64,000 bases of DNA from Amphiura filiformis (GCF_039555335.1 NC_092644.1:43138667-43202666); one strand, 5' to 3'; shown: positions 45,086 through 57,166, counted from the first letter of the stretch. Numbers and translations are program-made. The notes: generated by a model from the letters alone, not told the origin.

Positions 45086-45429
45086 CAACCATAAAAGCCG
45101 GTTGAAACCCTTAGTTATCACATTGATGTGAATTGAGATGAAAACAAACATGAAACATGTCACATTATAAGCTCCACGGTTCAGCTATGGTGCGGTAACC
45201 GCTCTAGTTTTATACATTTACTACTTTTAAAAGTCCTTTACCTGATCGACAGCCCCATCCCCCATTTTTCCTCATCAAAACTAAGATCTTGGTATCAGAA
45301 GAAATCTCGTTAGCATAATATCCCAGTAAAACTTATCGCTCATGATATGTTTCGTTTAGATGGTGTGAACAAAAACATAGTGGATTGTGGTAACCGAAAA
45401 GTGTATACACTCCTAAAGCCATTGTTATA

Positions 45430-45775
45430 CAACATGCGCGTATTTTTTTTTGGGGGGGGCTTTGGGGGCGCCAGCCCCCCGGGGTCAAAGTAGGGGGCGG
45501 CAAAAACGAAGGGGCGGCGGAAGAAGAAGGGGCGGCAAAAACAGGGGCGGCAAAAACGAAGGGGCGGCAAAACGAATTAGCAAATAAAAAAGGGCGCCAA
45601 AAATTGAAAAAGCATAAAAAAGTTTGAAAAAGGTTGCTTTTTTTTTTGCTCTTCACTTTTTCAAACGGCCGTGAAAAAATTGGGTCAACCTTTTCGGGCT
45701 GTTAAGGAAGGGGCGGCAAAATTGTTTCTTCTTCAGCACCCCGGGGTTGGGGCGGCCACGGTACGCCACTGTAGG
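45430..45775. repeat. GC-rich repeat with GGGGCGGCAAAA minisatellite
   Basis: Tandem GGGGCGGCAAAAACGAA-type units at 45490-45585; the right end TACGCCACTG is a hAT-like terminus. Proline- and phenylalanine-rich frames here are compositional. Confidence 0.7.
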
Positions 45776-46087
45776 CCTACAATCCATGTTTTTGCTTCTC
45801 ATATCAAAACTGCTGACACAATACAACTCAAGGAAACATTAAAATGGTAGACCTCAGTAAGATATAAAACCGGGTATAAAACAGCACATGACAAGATTGG
45901 ACAATACCCTTTTAACCACAACTGACAACAATATGGGAAGCAATATAAACCTTACTGTAAAGATCCAATGATTCAACAGATCTTGTGGCTCTTACGGACA
46001 TGCCAACTTTGAAAAACACAAAATCACACTTTCACATCTCAAAACCATATTTCCGGGCCATATTTGTTTTAAAAAAGGGTTTTTTTT
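45776..46087. other. Intergenic
   Basis: No recognised feature. Confidence 0.4.
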
Positions 46088-46170
46088 GCTGAACCATGAA
46101 ATGGTCTCAGTCTATATTAGCCTATCTTACTTACTTACTCAGCAACCTTTTGGTCTGAAATGGACATATA

Positions 46171-49100
46171 AGGGTCCACAACTTATAAGTTCCCCCTAAA
46201 TACTTTTTAGAATAAATCAATAAATATTTAACAAAATGCAAAGGAGTAAAAAGTATGTGTAGCCGTATTTGTAACGTCACACGTCATTGCGTTCAGTCAC
46301 AATGGTTAATTATGTAAATAAAATTCCTTTAAAAGGAACAGGGCGAACAAATGAGGAAGTGTCAAGATAAAGGTGTAGTTATTTTATTGTTTGAACTGTT
46401 TCTATAATTCGCATCGATCATAATGAGTATGTTTTTACGTACCTCAAATGACAAGGACTACGGTACTTAGCCTATGATCTTGCAATGAGACTGTACTCAG
46501 TGTATGGACAGTGTAGCCTATTTGTCTAATCATTTTGGCTATTTAATTCTGACCATTGTGATTAAAGCAGGCTTTCAGATTGGTGAGCTATTGTGTACCA
46601 AGTGATAAGACCGGGCACGTATAAAAAATACACTGGATAATTCATGACAGCCTATTTACTGGCAAAAGGTGGGCCAAATAAATCTTAGTTGATTCTTGAA
46701 CACAATTTAAGCAGGAACCTTGAGGCAGAATTTGAATACATATTATCCTGTAACGTTTACTTAGCCTAAAAGTCAATGAACGTTCATTGTTAGCATAATA
46801 AGTAGCTTCTCCTATGTTTATGAAATAAAGTGTTTACAAACGAATAACATCTGTTATACATATATACATCTACTTGCTAATACACTGAAAGTCTAATAGA
46901 AATGAAGGATAAGGAACAATTACAGAACATGTATTGTTGATTAATGTAGCTATGGGTATACAATGTTTACAAAATAAGAGCGTTAATGTTTTGTACATGA
47001 AGTTAACGTCTTTGCTACATAGCTAGTTGTTAATACATCGAAAATGTGACTAGAGATTTACAATTTGATGACATTCAAAATAATTTAGTATTGAAGAATT
47101 TCAACAAATTACAGAACTTTCATTTGTTGACATACTAGCAATATTGTTAACATTGTTAAAAATCATGTTCATAAGCGTAACATCCTCTATACATCTATTT
47201 ATTAATGTTCATAAACGTATAACAATTTGTTACATCTATGTCTTAATGGGGTTGGTACGATTGGTGACCCTACTTCTCATACCCGACTTTTCATACCCCA
47301 CTTGACTCGACTTTTTGTGTTACAATAAATCTGTTTAAATATTTTAATGAATACTAAATAAAGTGTAAATGTAGTCTATACCGATTTGACATGGCTAAAT
47401 CAGTGTGATTAGTGAAAATCATATTTTCAAAAATATTGTTTATAAACCTCGCTCTTCCTCGTTCGCTGCCATAATCTCCAAACAAGTCGTTTTTAAAAGC
47501 TCTCGCATTAAGATGGTATTTGAGGCATTTTGGAAGTGCTCTATGCATGTTAAAAATAATATGAGTATTATGGCTACACTCTTAAAAAGATCTAATTATT
47601 TTTGAATAGAAACTTTTGACATGAGGAGCTATTCGGATGGGGATATAACAGATTTCTCTGCAAAATGAACATATTTCTCTTCAAAATGAATCGGATATTC
47701 TCATCAAAATGACAAGAAAAGAATCAAATTTGATTAAAAAAAAATGAATAGGTTCTTGTCAATTATTAAAGTTTAAGCTAACATAATTTGCACTTGAATG
47801 AAAACATTCATTAGTTCATTCTGTTGAATGCCAATAGTGAGTCTCCCCCATATTTCTACTTTTCATGTTGCTCCGGTTATTCGTTAACGAAAGTATTGAT
47901 ACCTAAAATAATTTCATGCTGACATCTACAAAATTTATTTATCAGTTGAACAAGTTCACCCTCTGCATAAAATTCTTTTATTTTGAACATGTTGAATGCC
48001 AATAATGTACCTCCCCATGCATTGTATTTCTACTTTTTATGTCACTCTGGTTATTAAAACTAGTACTTTATTTTCCGTCTTTTAAGTTAGAGATGTGGCG
48101 ATCATACTATTAACTCAAAATCAAAATCAAAATAAAATCTTCTGAAAGTAATAAAATATCTATATTATAAAGAGTATACTATTAATGAAAAATTTAGGCC
48201 TAAAACGAATTAGACCTATTACAAATCAAACTCAAATAATTTATTTTCAAATTACATACCTTAAAATCTTCTGAAAGACAAACGGTTTTGTCTCAGCCAT
48301 TTATTAATTTCTAGAATATGCCGCAAATACCACCTTAAGATCTATGCATGACGACATCATAAACTTTTTTATTGTCATTGCAGGCAGTAGGCCTATTTAA
48401 TTATTTTACTGCTAGCAACATTTGGCATTTATTGAACATTGACTTCAACGTATACAACTGTATACCACCATACCAGGTTCAACCAAGTTAGCAGATAAAG
48501 GGCAACCAGTTATTGACTTTTCTCCTGGTAATTGGTCAATAAGCAAACACTCATGGTCTGAGCAAATAAGTCCGGGCGATTTGTATTGCACAGGGCTCAG
48601 TGCTAAAGTAAATATATTTTCTCTTTATCGCCTGCCTAAGTTTCACCATTTAAGGGATGGGGTATGAACGTTTGGACAGTATTTATTGTGGGACATTAGA
48701 GCACATCAGACATGTTGAATTGCATTCTGAATACGAAGAATGTCCTTTTGATATAAAATAATTTTGATTTTTTGAAATTCGCAAATGATGATTTTCACTT
48801 AAAGTGTATGTAGGTGGGATGAAAAAGCCGACGATCAATTGAAAATTTTGAACTTTCGTATTGAAGATATGGATCTTTTTCCCAAAACACAAAAAAATTA
48901 GGTCATTTTGGGGAAAAAATCCATATTTTCAATATGAAAGGTCAAAATTTTTCAATTGATCGGCTTTTCCTCCCAGCTACATACACTTTAAGAATATGTC
49001 ATTAGATTTATAAAATTAACTTCGAGGACTGTTATATATCAAAAATATGAAAAATATCAAATTTTAATAATTTGTCATAAAATTTGTAGGCCTATTACAT

Positions 49101-50102
49101 CGTGATTTTCAAAAAATGAAAATTATTTGATATCAGAAAGACATTCTTCGTATTAGGAATGCAATTCCATGTCTGATGTGCTCTCATGTCCCACAAAAAA
49201 TACTATCGAAACGCCCATTCCAGATCCCTTAAGTACTCTCTTAAATTTACTCAAGGTTGTGTTTGTATAAATGATTCAGTTATATAAACACAGCCTCGTG
49301 AAAAGGTCATGTTGACATAAATTAATTGACAGTGTGGTATCATTAACAGATTCTATACGCTATAGCAGAACAACAAGCACATACAGGCAAGTATTTTGCC
49401 AGTATCAATAAAACTATAATGAGGCTATTAATGTAGGCCAACTGTACGTACAATCTGGCAATACCGCTAAATCTTAAAGAAATGAAAAATATCTGTTGCA
49501 ATTTTCGGATTTGCATAAAAGTAATTCTAGTTCATCCAAGTTGTAAAACAATTATTTCTTTTAATACAAACACATTCCATGGTAAGACAACTTTATAGCA
49601 CTGTTTGAATATCAACATGAAGTAGTAATGACAAATTTAAATGTACACTATCGCCTCTGTAGTTTCCTGATTACATAGACAGCACGATTATTTTATTTTT
49701 ATTCTGCAACGCTGTGAGGAAATAAGTATGCCAAAACCCATCGCAATAAGGACGAAAAACGCTTCGCGTTTTTCGCCCAAAAAGAGACTGTTTTAAACAG
49801 TGTTAAAATTTGCATCTGAGTCCATAGGAGTCAGCTCTCAAACAATACAGTAGGCCAGGTCTATTCGTGTGTTTGTTAAAGAAACCCTGACTGCTATGGA
49901 CTCAGGTGCAAATTTTAAAACTGCCTCTTTTTTTTTTTTTTTTTCCATTGTAACTGAACGCAATGACGTGTGACGCTATAAATTGGTCCACATGTGTAAC
50001 ACGAATAGGGCTATACATATCTTTTTACATTTTTACGTTTCGTAAAATATTTTTTGACTTATTCTGAAAAGTATTAGGTGGGAACTTATAAGTTGTGGAC
50101 AG
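46171..50102. mobile_element. 3.9-kb TIR element with TATA target duplication
   Basis: Ends GTCCACAACTTATAAGTTCC (46174) and GGAACTTATAAGTTGTGGAC (to 50100) are inverted and continue inward for ~140 bp to CACACGTCATTGCGTTCAGT and its inverse near 49950. TATA lies at both borders (46167-46170 and 50103-50106). It splits the dispersed repeat at 46088. The interior has no transposase-like frame; it holds a TTAA-family MITE at 48648 and an internal inverted pair at 49787-49927 (TTTGCATCTGAGTCCATAGG inverted). Confidence 0.75.
48648..49236. mobile_element. TTAA-family palindromic MITE, copy 4
   Basis: Full copy of ~590 bp: TTAAGGGATGGGGTATGAACG at the left, ATTCCAGATCCCTTAA at the right, with the internal GCCGACGATCAATTG palindrome. 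TTAA at both ends is consistent with a TTAA target duplication. Confidence 0.85.
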
Positions 50103-50299
50103 TATATCTCCAAATGCCAAGAAGGTATGACCCACAGAGTGGTGTCAAAATGAAAGAGAATGTATAAGGTAAGTAAAAAATACAATAAAAATTTTTCTCA
50201 CCGGGTGGCACTCCTCATAAGACCCGGGTCAATATTCATATTATGGGTCCTTTTCATATTTCGAAATGCCAACAAGGTATGACCCCCGAGTGGTGCCAA

Positions 50300-51020
50300 C
50301 AGGGCCGTCGCTAGAGGGGGGGTATGGGGGGTGTGACACCCCCCAATACACAATTTTGTCGGCAAGATTTGACTGTTGTCGGCAAAACCATGTGACTGTC
50401 GGCAAAACCATGTGACTGTCGGCAAATGTAGTCAAAGGTATGTGTGATTGTCGGCAAATTGTGAGAGCCATATAACAGATTAATGTATTACGAAATTGTG
50501 TTGTAACATAATTTTAAAAAATTTTGTGAAAAAATTTTTGTGAAAATTTTTTTGACTCCTACCCTATCCATGGTTTTGCCGACTGCAAAACCATGTGACT
50601 GTCGGCAAATGTAGTCAAAGGTATGTGTGATTGTCGGCAAATTGTGAGAGCCATATAACAGATAAAAAATTTTTGACTCCTCCCCCCCCCATATAACAGA
50701 TTAATGTATTACGAAATTGTGTTGTAACATAATTTAAAAAAAAATTGTGAAAAAATTTTTGTGAAAATTTTTTTGACTCCTACCCTACCCATGGTTTTGC
50801 CGACTGCAAAACCATGTGACTGTCGGCAAATGTAGTCAAAGGTATGTGTGATTGTCGGCAAATTGTGAGAGCCATATAACAGATAAAAAAAATTTGACTC
50901 CTTTGATTTCTGAGCGCCGTCCTGGCTAAAAAGAATATGGGTCAACACATTTTTAAAAATTTCCGTCGGCAAACCATACTGTACACCCCCGAATCATATA
51001 TTGGTCTAGCGACGCCCCTG
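50300..51020. mobile_element. hAT-type non-autonomous element, 721 bp
   Basis: Starts CAGGGCCGTCGCTAG and ends CTAGCGACGCCCCTG. The 8-bp sequence GGTGCCAA flanks it exactly (50292-50299 and 51021-51028), the hallmark of hAT insertion. The interior contains two to three units of a ~200-bp tandem repeat with TGTGACTGTCGGCAAA and AGTCAAAGGTATGTGTGATT. No transposase. Confidence 0.92.
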
Positions 51021-51028
51021 GGTGCCAA

Positions 51029-51449
51029 ATGAAAGGGAGAAGAGTAAAGAACATAATAAAAATAGTTCCCCACCAGGGTGAAACTCCTCATATTAAGACC
51101 TGGGTCAATATCCATATTTTGGGTCCTTTTCATACAAGACTTTACAAGACACTGTTGGCAAAATTCGAATGAATATCAAGAAACTGAGACTTTCTTTTCG
51201 TCAATTTAAGACACTAATACTGACTGAAATTGCTTCATAGTCATTTCCATGATCACAAGAAATTCTGCACGGAATTTCGACAGAGTGTGCCAAGCGTTCC
51301 AAGGACTTTTTTCGTAGATTGTAGGTACTCGACGGCCAGCTATCGAAGGAGAAACATCGCACTAGCGTACGGGAAATCATAACTTAAATTGTGAGACTTT
51401 GTTTATATTTGATATGCGGAATTAAAGATTGTAGTGAAGTTATATCTTG
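51029..51449. other. Intergenic
   Basis: The first 100 bases continue the dispersed repeat split by the hAT element. The rest is unrecognised. Confidence 0.45.
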
Positions 51450-51710
51450 TTATCTAAGTATTTCTCTTCGTGTATTCAGTGAGTCTTTCCCAGGAAACTT
51501 GAGATCCGTCAGGCCGGCTATTTTGGTCTGATTTCTTTCACCAATTAACTGGTTGACGGACTCGTACACAAGTGGCGTAGAATCCATGTCTTCTTTTCCG
51601 GTACCAATCTTTAGCTGGCTGTCGATTACCCCTGCGGTAGACAAGTTAACAGGTATGTTATTTAACGTGCCGTCCGGCCACAGGCCGGTCGGCACCAAAA
51701 TATCATCTCA
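51450..51710 (-). CDS. Possible coding fragment, unrecognised
   Basis: The minus strand is open for ~86 codons from a stop at about 51711 to TAA at 51450. Contains VPTGLWPDGTLNNIPVNLST, VYESVNQLIGERNQTK and LTDLKFPGKDSLNTRRE. Composition is protein-like, and there is no in-frame ATG at the start, so it would have to be a terminal exon or a decayed fragment. No family recognised. Confidence 0.3.
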
Positions 51711-52035
51711 AAGTGACGATTTTTTCCCATTGGAAACAAGTCTTTTTTGTGCTCTCTACGCGTGGAAATTAATAACATTATAAAAAGAACCCAGAAGGCA
51801 AGTTCCATTTTAGACAAAATGTTGTATTCACTTCACGTTAAAGCTTGCCCCAAACACATTACTGGTGGACACACGATAATTCGCCCAATAAAGACTTAGT
51901 CACCGTACCTGCCAGTTCTAAAATTGCTTAAGTACAGGCCCTATGGAGAAACCAATTCTTTTGTTGTAACACACAATCACGTCCACCCAGCGACGAATTC
52001 AATATTCATATCAAATGTATAATATGGCTCCACTT
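51711..52035. other. Intergenic
   Basis: No recognised feature. Confidence 0.4.
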
Positions 52036-52375
52036 ATTTAAAAGGGCATTTCGTGATCCACAGCCTCATCCCCCCACTTTTCTCAAAAAATTTGAGATTT
52101 TTATACCACTGGAAACCTCTGGCTACATAATGTTTATGTACCAAATATTTCTAAATATCGCCAAATTTGAAATTCGTTCTGGTAGGCCTATACCAGAACG
52201 AAATTACAACACATTGTCTAAGGAGCAGTGTATTACACATAATCATGCATAACTCGCAAACGCAAAATCGGAATCAACTGAAATTTTGGGAATAAGCTTT
52301 TTTCGTGGATATCTACTGAAAAATGTCATAAAAAGAGGATGCTATGATCACGAAATCCTCCTTTAAGTGAAACTC
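52036..52375. mobile_element. ~340-bp MITE
   Basis: TTAAAAGGGCATTTCGTGATC at the left and GATCACGAAATCCTCCTTTA at the right are inverted. An eroded relative of the left end is at about 45228-45300. Confidence 0.7.
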
Positions 52376-52855
52376 TTCTTTACAGTTCCTTCTTGCACAA
52401 TAATTCTCAAGTATTTCTACATCAGCAATCAAATTTTTAACAGCATTAAAAGACAATCTAGACTCATCCCATTTACATATAATTAATATTTCACAGTGAG
52501 AATGATTTGGTTAATAATTAAAGACTCCTCCAAATCTGTATCAATAAGACCATATAATTTAATAAAAGATGTAAGGTCAGGTATCACATCAACATATTCC
52601 TTAACTGTTTGCCACAATAAATTAACAACTTCACAATAGGCAAAAATGTGCGTAATGGTTCTTTATGGCAAAACATACATACATCTACATCATTCAAATT
52701 AATCTTAAAAAGCCATGCGTTCGTTGGAAGGATACTGTGGATAGTTCTATATTAAAACAACCTCAATTTTGAATTAAGCGTAGTTTTGAATGGCAAAATA
52801 AAAAAATTCACTACACTCACTGTCAGAAAGATTGTATAATCTTTTCAATACACGT
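52376..52855 (-). mobile_element. Eroded LINE tail with zinc-knuckle region
   Basis: The minus strand gives TITHIFAYCEVVNLLWQTVK, then EYVDVIPDLTSFIKLYGLID and further L1/Tx1-like C-terminal sequence. The C..C....T..H.F..C..V...W pattern is typical downstream of non-LTR reverse transcriptases. Frames are broken; it is a fragment only. Confidence 0.65.
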
Positions 52856-52860
52856 ATATC

Positions 52861-53192
52861 AATAAGCCAAATCGGCATTGGAAGTTTGCAATGCATTGTG
52901 GGACAGTTTTTGCAGTTTTGGGACACTTTGTTCTTTGACCTATTGGGAAAATTCAGAAATATTGGGTTTTAGTACATACAAAATATAATCTAAAATGTTT
53001 TACAATAATTAAAACAAATATAAAAATATTATTATTTTATAAATTAATTATTTAAGTATTTGTAATGATAACATTATGACAATAATAAGTAAATTAATAA
53101 TAATTACGTCAATTTCCCCGATATGTCAGAGGTCAAAGTGTCCCAAAACTTCTCTCCAAAACCGGAAGTTAGAATGGCGATTGGGCTTATTT
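52861..53192. mobile_element. ~330-bp MITE
   Basis: AATAAGCCAAATCGGCATT at the left and GGCGATTGGGCTTATT at the right are inverted. Inner GTTTTGGGACACTTTG and CAAAGTGTCCCAAAAC are exact inverses. Confidence 0.8.
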
Positions 53193-53348
53193 CAGTCCCC
53201 TACACCTGCTATTAAAGTTAAAAGAATAACGCTGAATTTGTTTATTTCTTATCATTTTTATGCAACAGAGTCTTGAAAAGAACCCGGTACCTTGTTTATT
53301 TTCAGCACTGTACTTCAGCAAACACGCCGGGCAAACAGTCTTATTTAC

Positions 53349-53354
53349 TTTATT
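53349..53354 (-). terminator. Candidate poly(A) signal, lengsin copy 3
   Basis: AATAAA on the minus strand, 12 bases after the ancestral stop codon. Confidence 0.4.
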
Positions 53355-53365
53355 TTAAGTTATAC

Positions 53366-54725
53366 TTATAGATAGTTAAAGAACATCTTGCGATCCCAAT
53401 TCAAGTTGGCTGTTTCAAGGTCATTCTCTGCGGCTTTCATAGCACGAATTTCGTATGTTTTAAACTGTTAAATATATTGAAAAATCGTCACCAAATGCCT
53501 CCATGATCACATCATCAGCTTTGAATGCTTATATCGCGTTCGACAAAGTACACGGTAAGCCGTTTTTAGCAGGGTCGTTGTTTGTCATCCTAAAGGGGTC
53601 ACCGGTCTCTTCTTCCGGAAGAGGCAGCTTTTTCTCTATCCCATCAATACCAGCAGCTACTACAGCGGCAAGAGTGAGGTAAGGGTTGCTTCCACCTCCG
53701 CTGCTTCTGTTCTCTAAGTAAGTGCCTTTCGTACCATTGATCTTTAGCCGAAGCATGCAACAGCGGTTGTCTATTCCCCAGTTGGGTGTCGTGCTTACAT
53801 ATGATTGCTTCCCGTATCGTTTGTAGCAGTTTACAGTAGGCGCCATAAGCATGGTGATCGCCGGCGAGTGCTTCAAAATTCCCGCCATCCAATAACGACC
53901 TATCTCGGAAAGCTTGTTATGATCATTGGCGTCATAGAGTAAATTTTTCTTGCAGTCTTTGTCCCAAAGAGAATGGCAGAAATGAGCGGATGTTCCCATT
54001 TGATCAGCGAATGGCTTGGACATAAAGCTTGCTATATAACCGTGCTGTTGGGCTATCTCTTTTACCGTAGTCTTGAAGAAGTACGCGTTGTCTGCTGCTT
54101 GAATTCCAAACCTTGGCTTGTAGGTGATTTCCATTTGACCATGGCCACTCTCTGATTCACAGTTTTCGACATCAATACCTACCTTATACAAATTCGTCAT
54201 GAGCTGATCCAACAGATTCGGATCCGTGTAGGTTCTGATAGTTGAACGAAAACACATATCTTGCGTAAACGGTTTTTGAGTTTTTTGGTCGACAACATAA
54301 AACTCGTGCTCATGCGCTGCCAGAAGGGAAATGCCCAGCTTCTCGAGACGTTCGATTTGTTGTCTTGCGATGTAACGAGGATAGCAGGATACTGGTTCAC
54401 CTTTGTAGTATTTCGGCTCCAGCAGGATGGATGCAGTTTTGCGATACCAGGGTAGAATACGAAATGTGTTAAACTCAGGAAACCATATTCCGTCCCCAAT
54501 TCCTACTTCACCATTACCGTATGGTGTATCCAAATGAAGTTCAGCTCCGTCGATTGAACTAGAAAGATGACAAAATGGGATACCGATACCATTTGATGCT
54601 TTATCAACGAAATGTCGCGCTGGAATGATTTTACATCTCGATATGCCATAAAAGTCTGAGAATTCAAATCGAACGAATTCTATCTCTTCTTCCTCTATTG
54701 TACTTGAAACGCTTTCTAGTGACAT
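53366..54725 (-). pseudogene. LGSN: Lengsin-like copy 3, 3' end broken
   Basis: Starts MSLESVSSTIEEEEIEFVRF and stays open for 398 codons through every GSI motif: AAHEHEFYVV, ESGHGQMEI, GTSAHFCHSLWD, APTVNCYKR, NR and NPYLTLAAVVAAGIDGI. The Glu position after YKR is again replaced. It then meets a TAA at 53529 (after PCTLSNAI, where copy 2 has EAIEAFK). Downstream, the remaining C-terminal sequence (AFKADDVIMEAFGDDF..., NWDRKMFFNYL) is recognisable but carries two single-base losses, both in A/T runs, before the original stop at 53366. A shortened 398-aa protein could still be made, lacking about 65 residues. It is much closer to copy 2 than to copy 1. Confidence 0.8.
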
Positions 54726-54747
54726 CTTGAATACGTGATATCAATCT
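54726..54747 (-). promoter_or_regulatory. Candidate 3' splice site, lengsin copy 3
   Basis: Minus strand: TATTTCCACATACAG then exactly 20 bases to the ATG, matching copy 2 in position and nearly in sequence. Confidence 0.5.
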
Positions 54748-54929
54748 GTATGTGGAAATAATATAAAATTAAGACATTAATTCAAATTACAATTACATGA
54801 GCATCTTTGGCATTAAATAAAACACACATTTATATTAAAAACAACCAACTCGTCATGAGTTTGGGCCATCGCATAATGCTGGTATTGAAAAAATACAAGC
54901 GAGCTAACAGTAGCGAGCCAAAATGGTGG

Positions 54930-55715
54930 CCTATACAGCTCAACTTACCGTACTTTTCCTGACCCATAGACCATTTAACCCAGTCCATGCCAAAATTGTT
55001 ACTATACCTTTACATTTCATCGAATCTCTTTTTGATGTCTGTCATTTTGAACATCACACTTGAAAGATGTATGCTATGTAGAAACTTTATTTTGCAATTT
55101 CATAATTTGCATATTATTAGCATATTTGCAAGAAAAAACATGAAAATCAATAAATACCTATATTTTTCACAATTTCAATATTTTATTAGAAATTAAGCAT
55201 GTAGGCCGTTTGTTATGACTTGATGAATGAAGCTGTTAAACAGATTTTGATATTTTTGCTTATTTTTACTTTTTTGCCCCAAAATGTGTAAAAATCACAA
55301 TTATTTGGATGACCTATATTTTCTTTGAATATTTATAAAAATTTCTTAATTTAGGTATAATACAGTGCAGAAAAGATGTCAAAAATCTGTTAAACAGATT
55401 TCCAATAAATTGTTCCATTTTCCATTTTGGGTTAAATACTCAATTTTCATGCGCGGGATATTTGAAACATAAAATGAAAACATGTCCATTGCACTTTTTC
55501 CTCGAGATAAACTATAATATCAAGGTTACGGATATATTATAATCCCTTCTTATCTTCACTGATCTATCAGATACCTATTGTTATGAATGATCAATGTAAA
55601 GGTTCAGAACTGGGCTACTAATGGTCTGTCAAGTATCTATAGTTATTTTCATGACTGTGTCAACTCAAAAATCATGAAAGGTCGAATGTAGGAAAAGTAT
55701 GATCAGTTGAGCTGT
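54930..55715. mobile_element. Possible ~785-bp MITE
   Basis: TACAGCTCAAC...TACTTTTCCT at 54933-54960 recurs inverted at 55688-55712. The interior has TCTGTTAAACAG-like repeats but no ORF. Borders are approximate. Confidence 0.5.
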
Positions 55716-56382
55716 AGATCTCATGGAAAGATCCGGACATCCTCACAAAATATCTTCCTAGGAATGCCCACTGCAGAGGAGACTTTCCTTGCTCCGCACT
55801 GATAGCCATAATGGAGTAAAGTGACTCTCAAAGTGGAGTAAACTAGCACTGACTCTCAAAAGGAGTCGACTGACTGTCTCAAGAGAGTACACTCTACTTG
55901 TGGAGTCGTGCACGACGTGGTCGTTATTTGACACTGACTCTCAAAAGGAATCAGACCTGACTTTCACTACAGAGTCAATTGACTCTACCCGTGGAGTCAA
56001 TTGACCCTACATTCAGAGTCATCGACGCGGTACACGTGTATTGCTGAGGTAGCGGCCATTTTGGATTATGCTGTTCCCTTGCTGCTGTTCAGCATGCTGA
56101 TTATTCGCATGCACGGTGTATCATGTATTGATGTTTGGACAGTGTGATGTGGTATTTTCATGTTGTAGGCTAACTTGGTCTTGAGCTGGATTCCACAGGA
56201 GAATTTAATCTGACGGTGAGGTAAAGCTAATGATAGTAAGCTTTCCTATCTGGAGTCCGACTGTCGAAGTGACCCTGTAATGGCCGGTGTGACTCTTATG
56301 TTGTCTGGGTTACTCTAGAAGCAGAGTCCAGCCACTGCGTGACTCTATGTCTAAAATGACTCCATATTGGGAGTCAAATGAC

Positions 56383-57166
56383 CAGTGTACTTCGGTTCAA
56401 TACAAATGCGCACGTGACCACCTCCGCGTTGCCATAACAGCTAGTTATAGACAGTTAAGTCTCGAAGTGACCTTCTACATAGCGAGTAGTCCTTCTAGAT
56501 CTATACATTTGAATGCAAAGGCGGAACAACATGAGACTGCTGCACAGTGTCATCGCCCCGATATCTTCATGGCAGAAATCGCCATAGGTTGAATCCACAG
56601 TCACGCATGGCAATTTTGTTCCGACCTTTAATGCCAAAAAATCAGGTTTGAAAAAATTAACAAAATTCATATTATAAGATCGTACATTATGACTTCAAAT
56701 TTGATGATATTTATTTTGGGAGTTCCTATCCCTTTCTGTATAGTGGTCAATGCATGAGGATTTGGTCACGCTTGCTGGTCTTGGTATATGCCATGCCATG
56801 GGTCACGTGCGTATTTATAAAAGCGCATTTATACGCCGTAGAAGTGACGTAGTTAATCGGATTAACTACCATAGCAATAGATGAATACAATTTTGACTAT
56901 ACCGCCCTGCACTACAACGATCACGCGGTACCGATTCATTGAACCATAGATGTCAAAGAATAGCTGATCACTCGCACCGGTAAGATAAGTATCTTTGAAA
57001 AGAGCGGTATTGTATTCAATCTATGTTTGGTGACATACACAGGTGATTAGTGCAATCTGCTTGTAGTGCAGGGCGGTCTATTCAAAAATTGTATTCATCT
57101 ATTGCTATGGTAGCTAACCCGATTATGATGTCACTTCTACGGCGTATAGATATAACCAACGCACTG
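56383..57166. mobile_element. Second copy of the CAGTATGC MITE, interrupted
   Basis: CAGTGTACTTCGG at the left, GCACGTGACCACCTCCGCG, AATGCAAAGGCGGAACAACA and GGTCACGCTTGCTGGTCTTG match 19926-20410. Its right terminal repeat is split at TATA by 56834-57144 and resumes as GATATAACCAACGCACTG. Confidence 0.8.
56834..57144. mobile_element. 311-bp MITE with ~84-bp TIRs and TATA target duplication
   Basis: CGCCGTAGAAGTGACGTAGT at the left is the inverse of ATGTCACTTCTACGGCG at the right, continuing through ACCATAGCAATAGATGAATA and CGCCCTGCACTACAA. TATA lies at 56830-56833 and 57145-57148. Confidence 0.9.

Noticed and set aside
45333-45656. Proline- and phenylalanine-rich minus-strand ORFs
   Set aside because: Composition of a G/C-rich minisatellite.
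50350-50900. CRISPR-like array from repeated TGTCGGCAAA units
   Set aside because: Units are long, tandem and inside a hAT element; no short repeats with unique spacers, and the DNA is eukaryotic.
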